Notes: generated from the sequence alone by a model not told the origin. A stretch of DNA of 60,443 nt from Candidatus Nomurabacteria bacterium GW2011_GWB1_40_7 (GCA_000994705.1 LBZL01000003.1:10215-70657), one strand, 5' to 3'; counted from the stretch's first letter, positions 1 to 7,293 are shown. Program-made: numbers and translations.

Positions 1-480
1 GAAGATATGGGACTTTCAAATGTAATTCCAATGATTCCATTTTGTCGAACTCCAGAAGAGGGGAAACAGGTTATTGCAGTAATGAAAGAAAACGGTTTAG
101 ACAGGGAGGCAGATAAAGAACTTAAAATTTATGTAATGTGTGAAATTCCTTCAAACATTCTTCTCGCTGATGAATTTCTTGAAATTTTTGACGGTATGTC
201 TATCGGGTCCAATGACCTGACCCAGCTTGTGATGGGGCTTGATCGTGATTCTGGAATTGTCACACATATTGCCAACGAAAATAATCCTTCAGTTAAAAAG
301 CTCGTAGCCCAAATCATTCATAAATGTAAAGAAAAAGGGAAGTATATAGGTATTTGCGGCCAGGCGCCGTCCGATTATCCAGAATTTGCGCAATTCCTCG
401 TGGATGAAGGCATAGAAAGTATGTCACTTAATCCTGATACTGTTATTAAGATTATAATGGCACTAGGGGAAAAGAAATAA
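1..480 (+). CDS. ppsA: Phosphoenolpyruvate synthase, C-terminal part (partial at window start)
   Basis: C-terminal part of the PEP-utilising TIM barrel of phosphoenolpyruvate synthase (pyruvate, water dikinase), which makes PEP from pyruvate and ATP for gluconeogenesis. The reading frame is open from base 1, so the gene starts upstream. Family signatures are visible: the GSNDLTQLVMGLDRDSG segment (substrate and metal binding) and CGQAPSDYPEFA near the end, which contains the conserved C-G-x-x-P active-site cysteine region. It ends with TAA. A GC-rich hairpin at 495-517 follows. The enzyme family is clear; only the N-terminal swivelling and ATP-grasp domains are missing, because they lie outside the window. 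Confidence 0.95.
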   Translation, partial: EDMGLSNVIPMIPFCRTPEEGKQVIAVMKENGLDREADKELKIYVMCEIPSNILLADEFLEIFDGMSIGSNDLTQLVMGLDRDSGIVTHIANENNPSVKKLVAQIIHKCKEKGKYIGICGQAPSDYPEFAQFLVDEGIESMSLNPDTVIKIIMALGEKK

Positions 481-494
481 ATGAAAATGCGGAG

Positions 495-517
495 GAGGGG
501 GTCACGTAAACCCCCTC
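495..517. terminator. GC-rich hairpin between convergent genes
   Basis: Arms GAGGGGGT and ACCCCCTC (8 bp) lie between ppsA (+) and the convergent orphan gene at 544-837 (-). The T-richer flank is on the minus-strand side, so it serves the minus-strand gene best, but it could terminate both. Confidence 0.6.
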
Positions 518-543
518 CGCGCTGATGCTTCAAACTTTCTAGG

Positions 544-837
544 TCAGTAGATTGGCTCGCAGACCGAGCCATCGAAAACCAGGTGTTTCGCCCGCCTCGA
601 TAGATGGATTTTCCACCACTCGGCGGCAGGAAGGTTATTCCGCTCGAGTTCTTTGATTGCTACTGACGGTACCACAGCATAGCCCCCGGTTTCTTTTACC
701 GGGTTGCCTGTAACTACCCCTGCCAAAGGGAAGTTGTTGGGAAGCCTTTCTGCGGGCAAGGTGAGCCCCACCCACTGTTTCCGGACCTCCAGGGGTGCTT
801 CCCCCGGAGGCACTGCCAGTATTTTAATATTAACCAT
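544..837 (-). CDS. Hypothetical protein, SD-led orphan cassette gene
   Basis: A 97-residue protein that I do not recognise. It is soluble-looking, with a proline-rich N-terminal third and no signal peptide or membrane helix. The case for a real gene is a near-perfect Shine-Dalgarno (GTGGAGGTGAAAC) just upstream of the ATG, a hairpin terminator just past the stop, and clearly higher GC than flanking genes. Most native genes here lack an SD, so this resembles the other SD-led orphan genes at 11577, 15365, 20857, 26667 and 34663. tRNA-Gly lies upstream on the same strand and could be co-transcribed. The function is unknown. Confidence 0.65.
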   Translation of the reverse strand: MVNIKILAVPPGEAPLEVRKQWVGLTLPAERLPNNFPLAGVVTGNPVKETGGYAVVPSVAIKELERNNLPAAEWWKIHLSRRAKHLVFDGSVCEPIY

Positions 838-897
838 GTTTCACCTCCACTTGCATATTACTAAATATTGGTAAAAAGACAAGATAGAGTTTTTTTG

Positions 898-968
898 TGC
901 GGGATGGGGTAATCGAAACCCCGTCTAATCCTTGGGAAGGACTCATTCTACCACTAAACTAATCCCGC
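898..968 (-). tRNA. tRNA-Gly(CCC)
   Basis: The cloverleaf folds fully: acceptor GCGGGAT/ATCCCGC, anticodon stem AGTCC/GGATT with loop TTCCCAA (anticodon CCC), and T stem GGGGT/ACCCC with loop TTCGATT. CCA is not encoded. The 5' half of this tRNA is duplicated at 1006-1034. Confidence 0.95.
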
Positions 969-1005
969 ATTATTTTTTTCAAACTATCTGTGCAGACTTA
1001 GAAAT

Positions 1006-1034
1006 ACTCATTCTACCACTAAACTAATCCCGCA
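1006..1034 (-). repeat. Partial duplicate of the 5' half of tRNA-Gly
   Basis: 29 bp identical to 941-969, covering the 5' acceptor strand, D arm and first bases of the anticodon stem of tRNA-Gly(CCC). It lies 65 bp from the intact copy, in the same orientation. It lacks the anticodon loop, T arm and 3' acceptor strand, so it cannot form a tRNA. It is probably a tandem-duplication remnant. Confidence 0.9.
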
Positions 1035-1075
1035 ATTAGATAAAATATAGCTTTATTTTGTCTGCTTGACAAGCG

Positions 1076-1084
1076 TGCTATAAT
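1076..1084 (+). promoter_or_regulatory. Extended -10 promoter element for the glutaredoxin gene
   Basis: TGCTATAAT, an extended -10 (TG-N-TATAAT) 32 nt before the ATG at 1117. The same nonamer recurs upstream of 7309, 36365, 60348 and 27246, which suggests a preferred housekeeping promoter form. Confidence 0.6.
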
Positions 1085-1116
1085 AAAGATATTAGAAATT
1101 AATTTTAAAAAACATT

Positions 1117-1350
1117 ATGAAAAACGTAACAATTTATTCAACTCCGACTTGTCACTTTTGCCATATGGCGAAGGATTTTTTTACTGCGAACAGTATTCCT
1201 TTTACTGAATACAACGTAGCAAGCGACCTTGAAAAAAGAAAAGAAATGATAGAAAAAAGCGGCCAAATGGGCGTGCCGGTAATAGTAATTGATGGTGAGC
1301 TTACCGTAGGATTTGATAAGCCGAGAATTGTTGGTTTATTGGCTCTTTAG
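1117..1350 (+). CDS. Glutaredoxin family protein
   Basis: A 77-residue single-domain thioredoxin-fold protein, predicted to reduce disulfides or mixed disulfides in the cytosol. The redox site is CHFC (residues 12-15) after the first beta strand (VTIYSTPT). The conserved cis-proline motif GVPVIVIDG is near residue 53, and GFDKPRI near the C-terminus matches the glutaredoxin/NrdH-like group. Length is normal for the family. It is monocistronic, between the tRNA-Gly region and tRNA-Arg. A partner reductase could be TrxB at 14355-15281, but that is inference. Confidence 0.9.
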   Translation: MKNVTIYSTPTCHFCHMAKDFFTANSIPFTEYNVASDLEKRKEMIEKSGQMGVPVIVIDGELTVGFDKPRIVGLLAL

Positions 1351-1355
1351 TTTTT

Positions 1356-1427
1356 GTCCTCGTAGTTCAATGGATAGAACGGCTCACTCCTAACGAGCTG
1401 ATCCAGGTTCGACTCCCGGCGAGGACA
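1356..1427 (+). tRNA. tRNA-Arg(CCT)
   Basis: Acceptor GTCCTCG/CGAGGAC, anticodon loop CTCCTAA giving anticodon CCT. An A-C mismatch appears at the base of the anticodon loop and another in the T stem; these may be tolerated or reflect drift. CCA is not encoded. It starts 5 nt after the glutaredoxin stop. Confidence 0.9.
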
Positions 1428-1482
1428 CATAAAAGCTACATTTGGAATTGGTATTTTTTAAAATTTATGCTAAATTATATTC

Positions 1483-1570
1483 ATGGATCCCGTTAGAAAT
1501 GACGTGATACATGTTCCTTAAAGTGTCGATTGTTTTAACATTATTAGCATTAATTTCTAACGGGATGGAT
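1483..1570. repeat. Inverted-repeat element, copy 1 (start-codon-donating)
   Basis: Perfect 14-bp arms ATCCCGTTAGAAAT (1487-1500) and ATTTCTAACGGGAT (1553-1566) enclose 52 bp. The ends match copies at 44255-44378 and 58230-58290 (consensus TCCCGT..GARAT / ATYTC..ACGGGAT). The right arm contains the ATG (1565) that I take as the start of the next gene, so the hairpin would cover its initiation site. Confidence 0.85.
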
Positions 1571-1822
1571 CCTGAATCCAAAAAATTGCTAGAGGAGACT
1601 TATTCTTTAGCGGAGGAAAATAATAAAATGCTACGCGCCATAAGGCGCTCAATGCTTTGGTCACGTATTACGAGTACTTTATATTGGGTACTTATAATTG
1701 GTATTTCTGTCGGGGCTTTTTATTTTATTCAGCCATACTTGGAGCAATTGATGGGTGCTTATAGCGACGCAAAAAGCAACCTTGATAACATCGGTTCTTT
1801 GTTGAGAAAATTTCAAAATTAA
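1565..1822 (+). CDS. Small conserved single-pass membrane protein (CPR family)
   Basis: 85 residues from the ATG at 1565. The N-terminal half is charged and helical (MDPESKKLLEETYSLAEENN), followed by basic RRSMLWSR, one transmembrane helix (about residues 38-60) and a short polar tail. From memory this is a common small protein in Parcubacteria with this same MDPESKK-type N-terminus, which is why I prefer 1565 over the in-frame ATG at 1511 (103 residues). The start lies inside the right arm of an inverted repeat, so translation may be limited by RNA structure. It sits between tRNA-Arg and tRNA-Phe. The function is unknown. Confidence 0.75.
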   Translation: MDPESKKLLEETYSLAEENNKMLRAIRRSMLWSRITSTLYWVLIIGISVGAFYFIQPYLEQLMGAYSDAKSNLDNIGSLLRKFQN

Positions 1823-1826
1823 AATT

Positions 1827-1899
1827 GCCTGGGTAGCTCAGTTAGTAGAGCATTCCCCTGAAGAGGGAAGGGTCGGCAGTGCGATCCTGCCCCCAGGCA
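1827..1899 (+). tRNA. tRNA-Phe(GAA)
   Basis: Acceptor GCCTGGG/CCCAGGC, anticodon stem TTCCC/GGGAA with loop CTGAAGA (anticodon GAA). CCA is not encoded. A terminator hairpin follows immediately. Confidence 0.95.
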
Positions 1900-1917
1900 C
1901 AAAAACGAAGTTTTTGT
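1899..1917 (+). terminator. Hairpin after tRNA-Phe
   Basis: ACAAAAAC, loop gaa, GTTTTTGT: 8-bp arms directly at the 3' end of tRNA-Phe. It probably ends the tRNA transcript, or the convergent hsp20 transcript. Confidence 0.6.
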
Positions 1918-1958
1918 GAGCCGGAGCGCGACGGCGCGAGGTGGGGTCGCGAGATTTT

Positions 1959-2459
1959 TTAGCAAAAAAATACTTGTGACCAAAAGTGTTTCTTAGATTG
2001 ATTTGACCTCTTTTCTTTGTCCACCTTTTTGATTTTGATAGTGAGCAGACCGTGGCGCTCGGTTGCTTCAACTTCTTCCGGTTCCACTTCCGCGGGAAGC
2101 GATATGGTACGGGAAAATTTTCCCCAATAAAGCTCTTTGGCAAAATAATTATCTTCGTCAATCGTTCTGGATTCTTCGCGCTTGCCACGAATGGTAATCA
2201 TGTCTCGAGAGACCGATAGTTCCAAATCTTCCGGCTTAACTCCGGCGACCATTGTCTGAATAATGATATCGGTCGGCGTTTGAAAAACATCAATGGATAA
2301 TTCCGCCTCGTCGTTTTCTTCCTCAATCCAATTATTCCCGTTTTTTTTATCCCCCTTCACTCCTTTTAACAGGTAATCCTTTTTGGGTTCCCCGTGCTCT
2401 TCTTCCATGCCCATACTTCCGGTTAATCTCTCAAAAAAACTTCTTTTTTTATTTTCCAT
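1959..2459 (-). CDS. Hsp20/alpha-crystallin family small heat-shock protein
   Basis: A 166-residue ATP-independent cytosolic holdase chaperone. A variable charged N-terminus (about 1-50) precedes the alpha-crystallin domain (about 52-150), recognised by ELSIDVFQTPTDIIIQ, the GVKPEDLELSV loop, the FSRTISLP strand and the GLLTIKI strand (A-x-x-x-x-G-L-L motif as ATERHGLL). The C-terminal tail after KKVDKEK is lysine-rich and ends oddly in FWSQVFFC, without an obvious I-x-I anchor, so the last residues may be recently altered. It is convergent with tRNA-Phe. Confidence 0.92.
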   Translation of the reverse strand: MENKKRSFFERLTGSMGMEEEHGEPKKDYLLKGVKGDKKNGNNWIEEENDEAELSIDVFQTPTDIIIQTMVAGVKPEDLELSVSRDMITIRGKREESRTIDEDNYFAKELYWGKFSRTISLPAEVEPEEVEATERHGLLTIKIKKVDKEKRSNQSKKHFWSQVFFC

Positions 2460-2487
2460 AAATTTTTTAGTTAATTAATATTAATAA

Positions 2488-3189
2488 TTACTCGCTCATT
2501 CTTCTGACTTTTTCAAAAAGCAGCATAATAATAATTGTAACGACCCACAAGAACGCGAACACTTTCAAAAAATCATTTCCATTATTCTTTATTATAAAAA
2601 AATTAAAAACGCTATGCAAGGCGATGGCAACTAAAAAACCAATAAAAAGATACCATTTTTTCTTCCATTTTTCCATATAAAACGAAAGCCCCATGGCAAT
2701 ACCTATTGTTCCGCTTGAAACAGTGTGCAAAAGAGTGGAGCCGAGAAATCTAAGTTGTCCGAGCGAAGCAATGGCAACCAAACTCGTCGTTTCATTTGCG
2801 AAGAATGGTTTGATTAAAAAAAAAGCGTTTTCCAGCGCGGCAAAACCTAAAGCCGCGGTAATGAGATAAATCGGCCAATCTACCGGTTCATCTGCGTAGT
2901 TTGTTTTATAAAGAATGATTAAAACGGCCAGATATTTCAGTATCTCTTCCGCGCTGGCCCAGAGAATGAGCTCTATTCCCTGCGAGCCTACATAGGATTG
3001 TATTAATTTTTGAACTGGCAAAACGATTGCAACCGCCAGCATGCCCATAATAAATACGATAGCAAGCAATCCTTTGGGTTCGGGATTTTCCTCTTCTTTC
3101 ATCCAAAACCACAGCCACAAAAAGGAAGGAATAATTCCGCCTAGAAATGCCAGAATTAAAATTTTTGGGTTACTTGCTAAGACGGCCAT
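2488..3189 (-). CDS. PrsW-family intramembrane metalloprotease
   Basis: A 233-residue polytopic membrane protein (about seven hydrophobic segments) of the PrsW/CPBP-like superfamily. Signature residues are visible: the EE-x-x-K motif in SAEEILKYL (81-85), GFAALENAFF (115-124), a histidine in STLLHTVSSGT and another in ALHSVFNFF. In Bacillus, PrsW cleaves an anti-sigma factor at site 1; the substrate here is unknown, but a sigma/DUF5667-like pair lies at 27246-28224. The start overlaps the valS stop by 13 nt, so translation is probably coupled to valS. Confidence 0.85.
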   Translation of the reverse strand: MAVLASNPKILILAFLGGIIPSFLWLWFWMKEEENPEPKGLLAIVFIMGMLAVAIVLPVQKLIQSYVGSQGIELILWASAEEILKYLAVLIILYKTNYADEPVDWPIYLITAALGFAALENAFFLIKPFFANETTSLVAIASLGQLRFLGSTLLHTVSSGTIGIAMGLSFYMEKWKKKWYLFIGFLVAIALHSVFNFFIIKNNGNDFLKVFAFLWVVTIIIMLLFEKVRRMSE

Positions 3190-5324
3190 TTTTCAACCAT
3201 TAGAAGACTTTTTTCTTTTAAAGGTAGCATCGACCAAATTTCTTCCGTGACAAACGGCATAAAAGGATGAAGAATCTTTAGACATTCAGCCCAAATTAAA
3301 GCTAAAGCAATTTTTCTCTCTTCCGCTTTCTTCCCTCCATTTTTTATAATTTTTTTGCTTTCTTCTATTATTTCATCAGCAAATCTATGCCAAACATATT
3401 GGTAAATTTTTTCCGAAGCCAAATGAAAACGATAGTTTTCCATATCCGCCGTTATCTCTTCCGCAATTTCATAAAACTCTTTTGTAAGTTTATTTTGAAT
3501 ACTGCTTTCAAAATCGTTTTCATCAACATTGTCCGAAATGAAACGGGTAATATTCCAGATTTTATTCGCAAAATTTTTATAACCTCTGATTTTATCCTCC
3601 GAAATTTTTGAATCCGTGCCCGGGGCCGTGCCGACAACAAGCGCCATACGCCCCGCATCGGCGCCGAACTTGTCCGCTATGTCAAGCGGGTCAATGCCGT
3701 TGTTTAAAGATTTGGACATCTTGCGTCCCTTAATGTCGCGGACGGTGCCGTGCAAAAATACCTTTCTAAAAGGTATTTCGCCCAGAGCGTATTGCGACAT
3801 TAAAACCATTCTGGCCACCCAGAAGAAAAGTATTTCATATCCTGTTTCTAAAACATCTGTTGGATGGAATGTTTCCAAATCTTTTGTCTTTTCTGGCCAG
3901 CCAAGGGTAGAGAAAGTCCACAGACTGGAGGAAAACCATGTGTCCAAGGTATCTTCATCTTGTTTCCAATTATCGTTACCCGGAGTCTTCATTCCAACAT
4001 AAATTTCTTCTTTACCAGCCGTGAGTGTGGTCGAACGATACCACACTGGTACTCGATGTCCGTACCAAATCTGACGTGAAATACACCAATCACGCAGGTT
4101 TTCTACCCAATGGAAATACGTTTTTGAAAAATAATCAGGAATAATCTTGATTTTTTCTTTTTCAAACGGTTCACGCATTAGATCTTTTAATGTTTTATTG
4201 TCGCGTTCTTTAATTGGTTTATTAACATCGATAAACCATTGGAGTTTTGGTAATGGTTCTATTATTCCACCAGTTCGTTCTGCGGTAGAGATATTTTGCT
4301 TCACCTCCTCCTCTTTTTCTAAAAGATTTTCACTGCGAAGCCAACTTACAATAATTTCTCGCGCTTCTGTAGTCTTTTTACCCAGTAAATTTTCTCCGCC
4401 GATAGACATTTTGGCGTATTCATTTATAACTTGAGGCCTAGGAAGACTATGTCTATCAGCCATTTCCCAGTCAATTATGGAGTGTGCCGGAGTGACGCCG
4501 AGCGCGCCGGTGCCGAATTCCGGATCCACTTCTTTATCGGCGATAATTTTTATATGCAAAGGCACTCCGCAAAATATCACATCATATTCTTTGCCGACAA
4601 ACTGCTCATATCTCTTGTCATCAGGGTGAATTGCCACGGCCACATCTCCAATTTTTGTCTCAGGCCTGCTGGTTGAAATAGAAATAGGAAAGTCCTTGCT
4701 ATATTTAAAAGTATAAAGTTTTGCATTGCGTTCTTCGTAGACTATCTCATCATCGGAGATTGTAGTTTGTCCTTTTGGATCCCAGTTCACAATTCTGTTT
4801 CCGCGGTAAATCAAGCCGTCATCATACATTTTTTTAAATATCGTGTTCACCGCCAAATTTCTTTTCTCATCTAGGGTAAAGGCCTCCCGAGACCAATCGC
4901 ACGACGCACCCATTACTCTCATCTGGGATGTCATGATATTTTTGTTCTTTTCCACAAATTCATCAATTCGTTTCAATAGTTCCTCGCGACCCAAGTCATA
5001 TCTGGATTTTCCCTCTTTTTTGTATATTTCCTTTTCAACTTTTGACTGAGTCGCTATAGCGGCGTGGTCGGTGCCGGGTAACCATAGAGTTTTGAAGCCC
5101 CGCATGCGTTTATAACGAATCATAATATCTTCAATCGTTAAAAAAAGCGCATGTCCCATGTGTAATGTTCCGGTAGCATTAGGCGGAGGCATCATTATGG
5201 TAAATGTTTCTTTTCTGTCGTCAGGCAGGTTGTCAGGATTAAAGAAGCCACTTTCTTCCCAGAGCTTATAGATTCTGTTTTCTGTTGTTTTAGGGTCATA
5301 GGGTTTCAGCAATTTCTCATCCAT
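3177..5324 (-). CDS. valS: Valyl-tRNA synthetase
   Basis: A class I aminoacyl-tRNA synthetase that charges tRNA-Val. The HIGH signature is HMGH within PPPNATGTLHMGHAL (about residues 45-60); the KMSKS loop is GRKMSKSLNN (near residue 535); the CP1 editing domain lies between them. At 715 residues it is shorter than the usual 850-950; by position the C-terminal coiled-coil arm is missing or minimal. The ATG lies 6 nt after a TATTAT box, so the mRNA may be leaderless. prsW overlaps its 3' end. It may act on tRNA-Val(GAC) encoded at 11406. Confidence 0.96.
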   Translation of the reverse strand: MDEKLLKPYDPKTTENRIYKLWEESGFFNPDNLPDDRKETFTIMMPPPNATGTLHMGHALFLTIEDIMIRYKRMRGFKTLWLPGTDHAAIATQSKVEKEIYKKEGKSRYDLGREELLKRIDEFVEKNKNIMTSQMRVMGASCDWSREAFTLDEKRNLAVNTIFKKMYDDGLIYRGNRIVNWDPKGQTTISDDEIVYEERNAKLYTFKYSKDFPISISTSRPETKIGDVAVAIHPDDKRYEQFVGKEYDVIFCGVPLHIKIIADKEVDPEFGTGALGVTPAHSIIDWEMADRHSLPRPQVINEYAKMSIGGENLLGKKTTEAREIIVSWLRSENLLEKEEEVKQNISTAERTGGIIEPLPKLQWFIDVNKPIKERDNKTLKDLMREPFEKEKIKIIPDYFSKTYFHWVENLRDWCISRQIWYGHRVPVWYRSTTLTAGKEEIYVGMKTPGNDNWKQDEDTLDTWFSSSLWTFSTLGWPEKTKDLETFHPTDVLETGYEILFFWVARMVLMSQYALGEIPFRKVFLHGTVRDIKGRKMSKSLNNGIDPLDIADKFGADAGRMALVVGTAPGTDSKISEDKIRGYKNFANKIWNITRFISDNVDENDFESSIQNKLTKEFYEIAEEITADMENYRFHLASEKIYQYVWHRFADEIIEESKKIIKNGGKKAEERKIALALIWAECLKILHPFMPFVTEEIWSMLPLKEKSLLMVEKWPS

Positions 5325-5362
5325 GCCTCAATAATATCATATTTACCCGTCCTCTGGCGAGG

Positions 5363-6556
5363 CTAAAGCCTCAAATTACCAACTGCTTTTACGCTATCCA
5401 TTTCCGGGACTTTTTTTTTATTTTTTATATAATTTAAATACCCAGCAACGCCAATCATCAAGGAGTTGTCTCCAGTTAATTCTTTGGGCGGGAATAAAAG
5501 TTTTATTTTACTGCCGGCTTGCCCCGCCTTGGCGGTGGTTATTTTTTTGATTTCATTTTTCAGATGTTTGTTTGCCGAAACCCCTCCGGCGACGATAAGG
5601 GTTTTGATTTTATATTTTTCAATTGCCTTAGCCGTTTTGTGAACGAGGCATTCTATGGCGGCGTTTTCAAATTCGAGCGCTATTTGTGCTTTTGTTTTTT
5701 GGTCAAGTTTTTTTATTAAATTTATATCTCTAATTAAATAAAGAACTGCTGTTTTTAATCCAGAAAAAGAAAAATCAAAATTTTTACTATGCAACATCGG
5801 GCGGGGTAGGGAAATTTTAGCATGAGAAGAAGTAGAAGATTTTTTATGGTCTGGCTGGGAGAGGGACCCAGGGAACCGAGGACCTAAAAAATTTTCTACT
5901 TCTTTAAGGTGCTCGCGTTCTTTTTCTGCCAATTTAGAAATTTGTGGTCCGCCTGGATAGGGAAGACCTAACATTCGTGCGACTTTATCAAATGCTTCAC
6001 CGACCGCATCATCTAAAGTTTCTCCGATGATTTTATAATCCATCCATTTTTTTATAAGAACCAATTCTGTGTGACCGCCGGACACCAGCAAAGAAAGAAT
6101 CGGATATTTTATCTCCGGAATCTCAAATTTTTTTTTATCTTTTATAAAAACAGAAAATATATGTCCTTCCATGTGGTTCACGGACATGATGGGCACTTTC
6201 CATTGTTTTGATAATTCTTGCGCAAAAGTAATTCCTGTCCAAAGTGTTGGTTCCAGTCCGGGACCACAAGTTACAGTTATGAGATCAATAGGATTTTTTT
6301 CTTTTTCAAGTTCTGCTTCTTTAAGTGTTTTTTCTAAAATAATGGGCAAATTTTTTATATGTTCTCTTTTTGCCAACGCTGGGAAAACTCCGCCATGGGG
6401 GATATGAATACTAATCTGTGAAGATACATTGTTTGCTAAAACTTTAAAAGAAGCATTTGTCGCGCTCTCCCTTGCCCCGTCTGAATGGGCGGGGTGAACT
6501 TCCATTATGCTTATTCCCGTGTCGTCACAACTTGTTTCAATGCTCAAGATTTTCAT
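5363..6556 (-). CDS. tsaD: tRNA N6-adenosine threonylcarbamoyltransferase with palindromic insertions
   Basis: Catalytic subunit of t6A37 tRNA modification. The ASKHA fold shows ETSCDDTGIS (residues 7-16), the metal-binding HMEGH (H128, H132), SGGHTEL and the GGVSANKHL motif near the C-terminus. It is 397 residues against about 340 usual. Extra segments map to structured DNA: HPAHSDGARE (residues 21-30) between the first strand and the KVLANNVSSQ motif; about 30 residues before LPRPMLHSKN; and AKAGQAGS near the C-terminus, from a CCACCGCC/GGCGGGG palindrome. Catalytic residues are intact, so I expect an active enzyme carrying tolerated insertions. Confidence 0.94.
   Translation of the reverse strand: MKILSIETSCDDTGISIMEVHPAHSDGARESATNASFKVLANNVSSQISIHIPHGGVFPALAKREHIKNLPIILEKTLKEAELEKEKNPIDLITVTCGPGLEPTLWTGITFAQELSKQWKVPIMSVNHMEGHIFSVFIKDKKKFEIPEIKYPILSLLVSGGHTELVLIKKWMDYKIIGETLDDAVGEAFDKVARMLGLPYPGGPQISKLAEKEREHLKEVENFLGPRFPGSLSQPDHKKSSTSSHAKISLPRPMLHSKNFDFSFSGLKTAVLYLIRDINLIKKLDQKTKAQIALEFENAAIECLVHKTAKAIEKYKIKTLIVAGGVSANKHLKNEIKKITTAKAGQAGSKIKLLFPPKELTGDNSLMIGVAGYLNYIKNKKKVPEMDSVKAVGNLRL
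6472..6497. repeat. Palindromic insertion in the tsaD N-terminus
   Basis: CCCCG and CGGGG arms extended by TT/AA and one G-T wobble. It encodes the HPAHSDGARE stretch that is absent from typical TsaD. The GC-rich arm resembles the intergenic inverted repeat at 6619-6660. Confidence 0.6.
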
Positions 6557-6789
6557 AAAAGTATGGTTTTGGTGACCTAATTATACACTTTGCACGAACT
6601 TTTTTCGAACAAAATCCCGCACCCCGCCACAAAATGTCTGGGGTAAATGAGGCGGGGTGCTAAATGCGGACTCGCCCGCGCGGAAGATCCGCTATGTGAA
6701 AAAGTCAAGCATTTCGGTAAATGGTTTTGGCGAAATTCGGGTGGGGGCTTCCTTTCGCAAAAGAAATACAAAAATGGTAAAATCTTTCT
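6557..6789. other. Intergenic region with palindromes
   Basis: 233 bp between divergent tsaD and the MazF-like gene. It holds a large inverted repeat (6619-6660) and a G+C-rich tract, plus the two promoters: a TATAAT-like box for tsaD on the minus strand and TAAAAT at 6778-6783 for the toxin gene. I see no convincing gene here. Confidence 0.6.
6619..6660. repeat. Inverted repeat, 10-bp perfect arms
   Basis: GCACCCCGCC at 6619-6628 and GGCGGGGTGC at 6651-6660 with a 22-nt loop. The arm is related to the coding insertion in tsaD (CACCCCGCCC on the minus strand), which suggests one element family in both coding and intergenic positions. Confidence 0.8.
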
Positions 6790-7182
6790 ATGAAAGATTT
6801 TGACTCTTGGAACAAGGAAAAGAAAAGTTTAGAGAATGTCGGTCACGACATTCTCGTTTTTCACGAGCGAGAAATTTGGTGGTGCTCAATCGGTATAAAC
6901 CTTGGTGATGAACAAGACGGGAAGAATAAATTGTTTGAAAGGCCAGTGTTAATTTTGAAAAAGTTTAATAATAAAGTGGCTTGGGTTTTGCCGATGAGCA
7001 CCAAACCGAAAGACGGAATCTATTATCATAATTTAGAACATGAGGGAAAAGTATTTACTGTTATTCTCTCTCAACTACGCTTAACAAGTGTTAAAAGATT
7101 CCGTCGATTCGTGAGAAAAATTTCTCCGCACCAGTTTGAGCTAATACAGAATAAATTGGTAAATTTCATAAAAAAGCCATAA
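6790..7182 (+). CDS. MazF/PemK-like type II toxin (endoribonuclease), solitary
   Basis: 130 residues. After a 25-residue N-terminal extension comes the PemK/MazF barrel: REIWWCSIGINLGDEQDGKN (usual form is E-IW-v-DLG...G-E-q-g), FERPVLILKK, VAWVLPMSTKPKD and VILSQLRLTSVKRF. Members cleave mRNA as the toxin of a toxin-antitoxin pair. No small antitoxin ORF lies immediately upstream, where a MazE-type partner would be expected, and downstream is a hairpin. TAAAAT ends exactly 6 nt before the ATG, so the mRNA is probably leaderless. A 24-nt hairpin-forming palindrome (6832-6855) lies in the N-terminal extension. It may be a solitary or domesticated toxin. Confidence 0.82.
   Translation: MKDFDSWNKEKKSLENVGHDILVFHEREIWWCSIGINLGDEQDGKNKLFERPVLILKKFNNKVAWVLPMSTKPKDGIYYHNLEHEGKVFTVILSQLRLTSVKRFRRFVRKISPHQFELIQNKLVNFIKKP
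6832..6855. repeat. In-frame palindrome in the MazF-like gene
   Basis: Perfect 10-bp arms GAGAATGTCG and CGACATTCTC with loop gtca, encoding part of the N-terminal extension (ENVGHDIL) and not the toxin core. Confidence 0.75.
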
Positions 7183-7189
7183 AACGAAC

Positions 7190-7211
7190 GAAGCCCCCTT
7201 GCGGGGGCTTC
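7190..7211. terminator. GAAGCCCCC hairpin after the MazF-like gene
   Basis: GAAGCCCCC-ttgc-GGGGGCTTC, 9-bp perfect stem 8 nt after the stop. A T-tract is weak on the plus strand and better on the minus strand. Confidence 0.6.
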
Positions 7212-7293
7212 TCGGTTGGACTAATGTCCATTTGTATCTCTAGTATAGCAAGCGGTTGCCATAAGTCAAGCGAATATTTGAATACTAAAAAAG

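Noticed and set aside
941-1034. tRNA-Gly duplicate as an integration (att) site
   Set aside because: It is the 5' half, not the 3' half that integrases normally rebuild, and no integrase lies nearby.
1066-1084. TTGACA and TATAAT upstream of glutaredoxin as a full promoter
   Set aside because: The spacer is only 7 nt; only the extended -10 is credible.
1838-2188. 116-aa minus-strand ORF across tRNA-Phe and hsp20
   Set aside because: It is antisense to tRNA-Phe and in another frame of hsp20; no start signal and tRNA-derived peptide content.
3756-3778. AAATACCTTT/AAAGGTATTT hairpin in valS
   Set aside because: Encodes conserved ValRS residues (IPFRKVFLHG) with no length gain, so not an inserted element; probably a codon coincidence.
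6577-6771. 64-aa minus-strand ORF in the tsaD/toxin intergenic region
   Set aside because: It reads through a large palindrome, has no SD or promoter-spaced start and no protein-like pattern.
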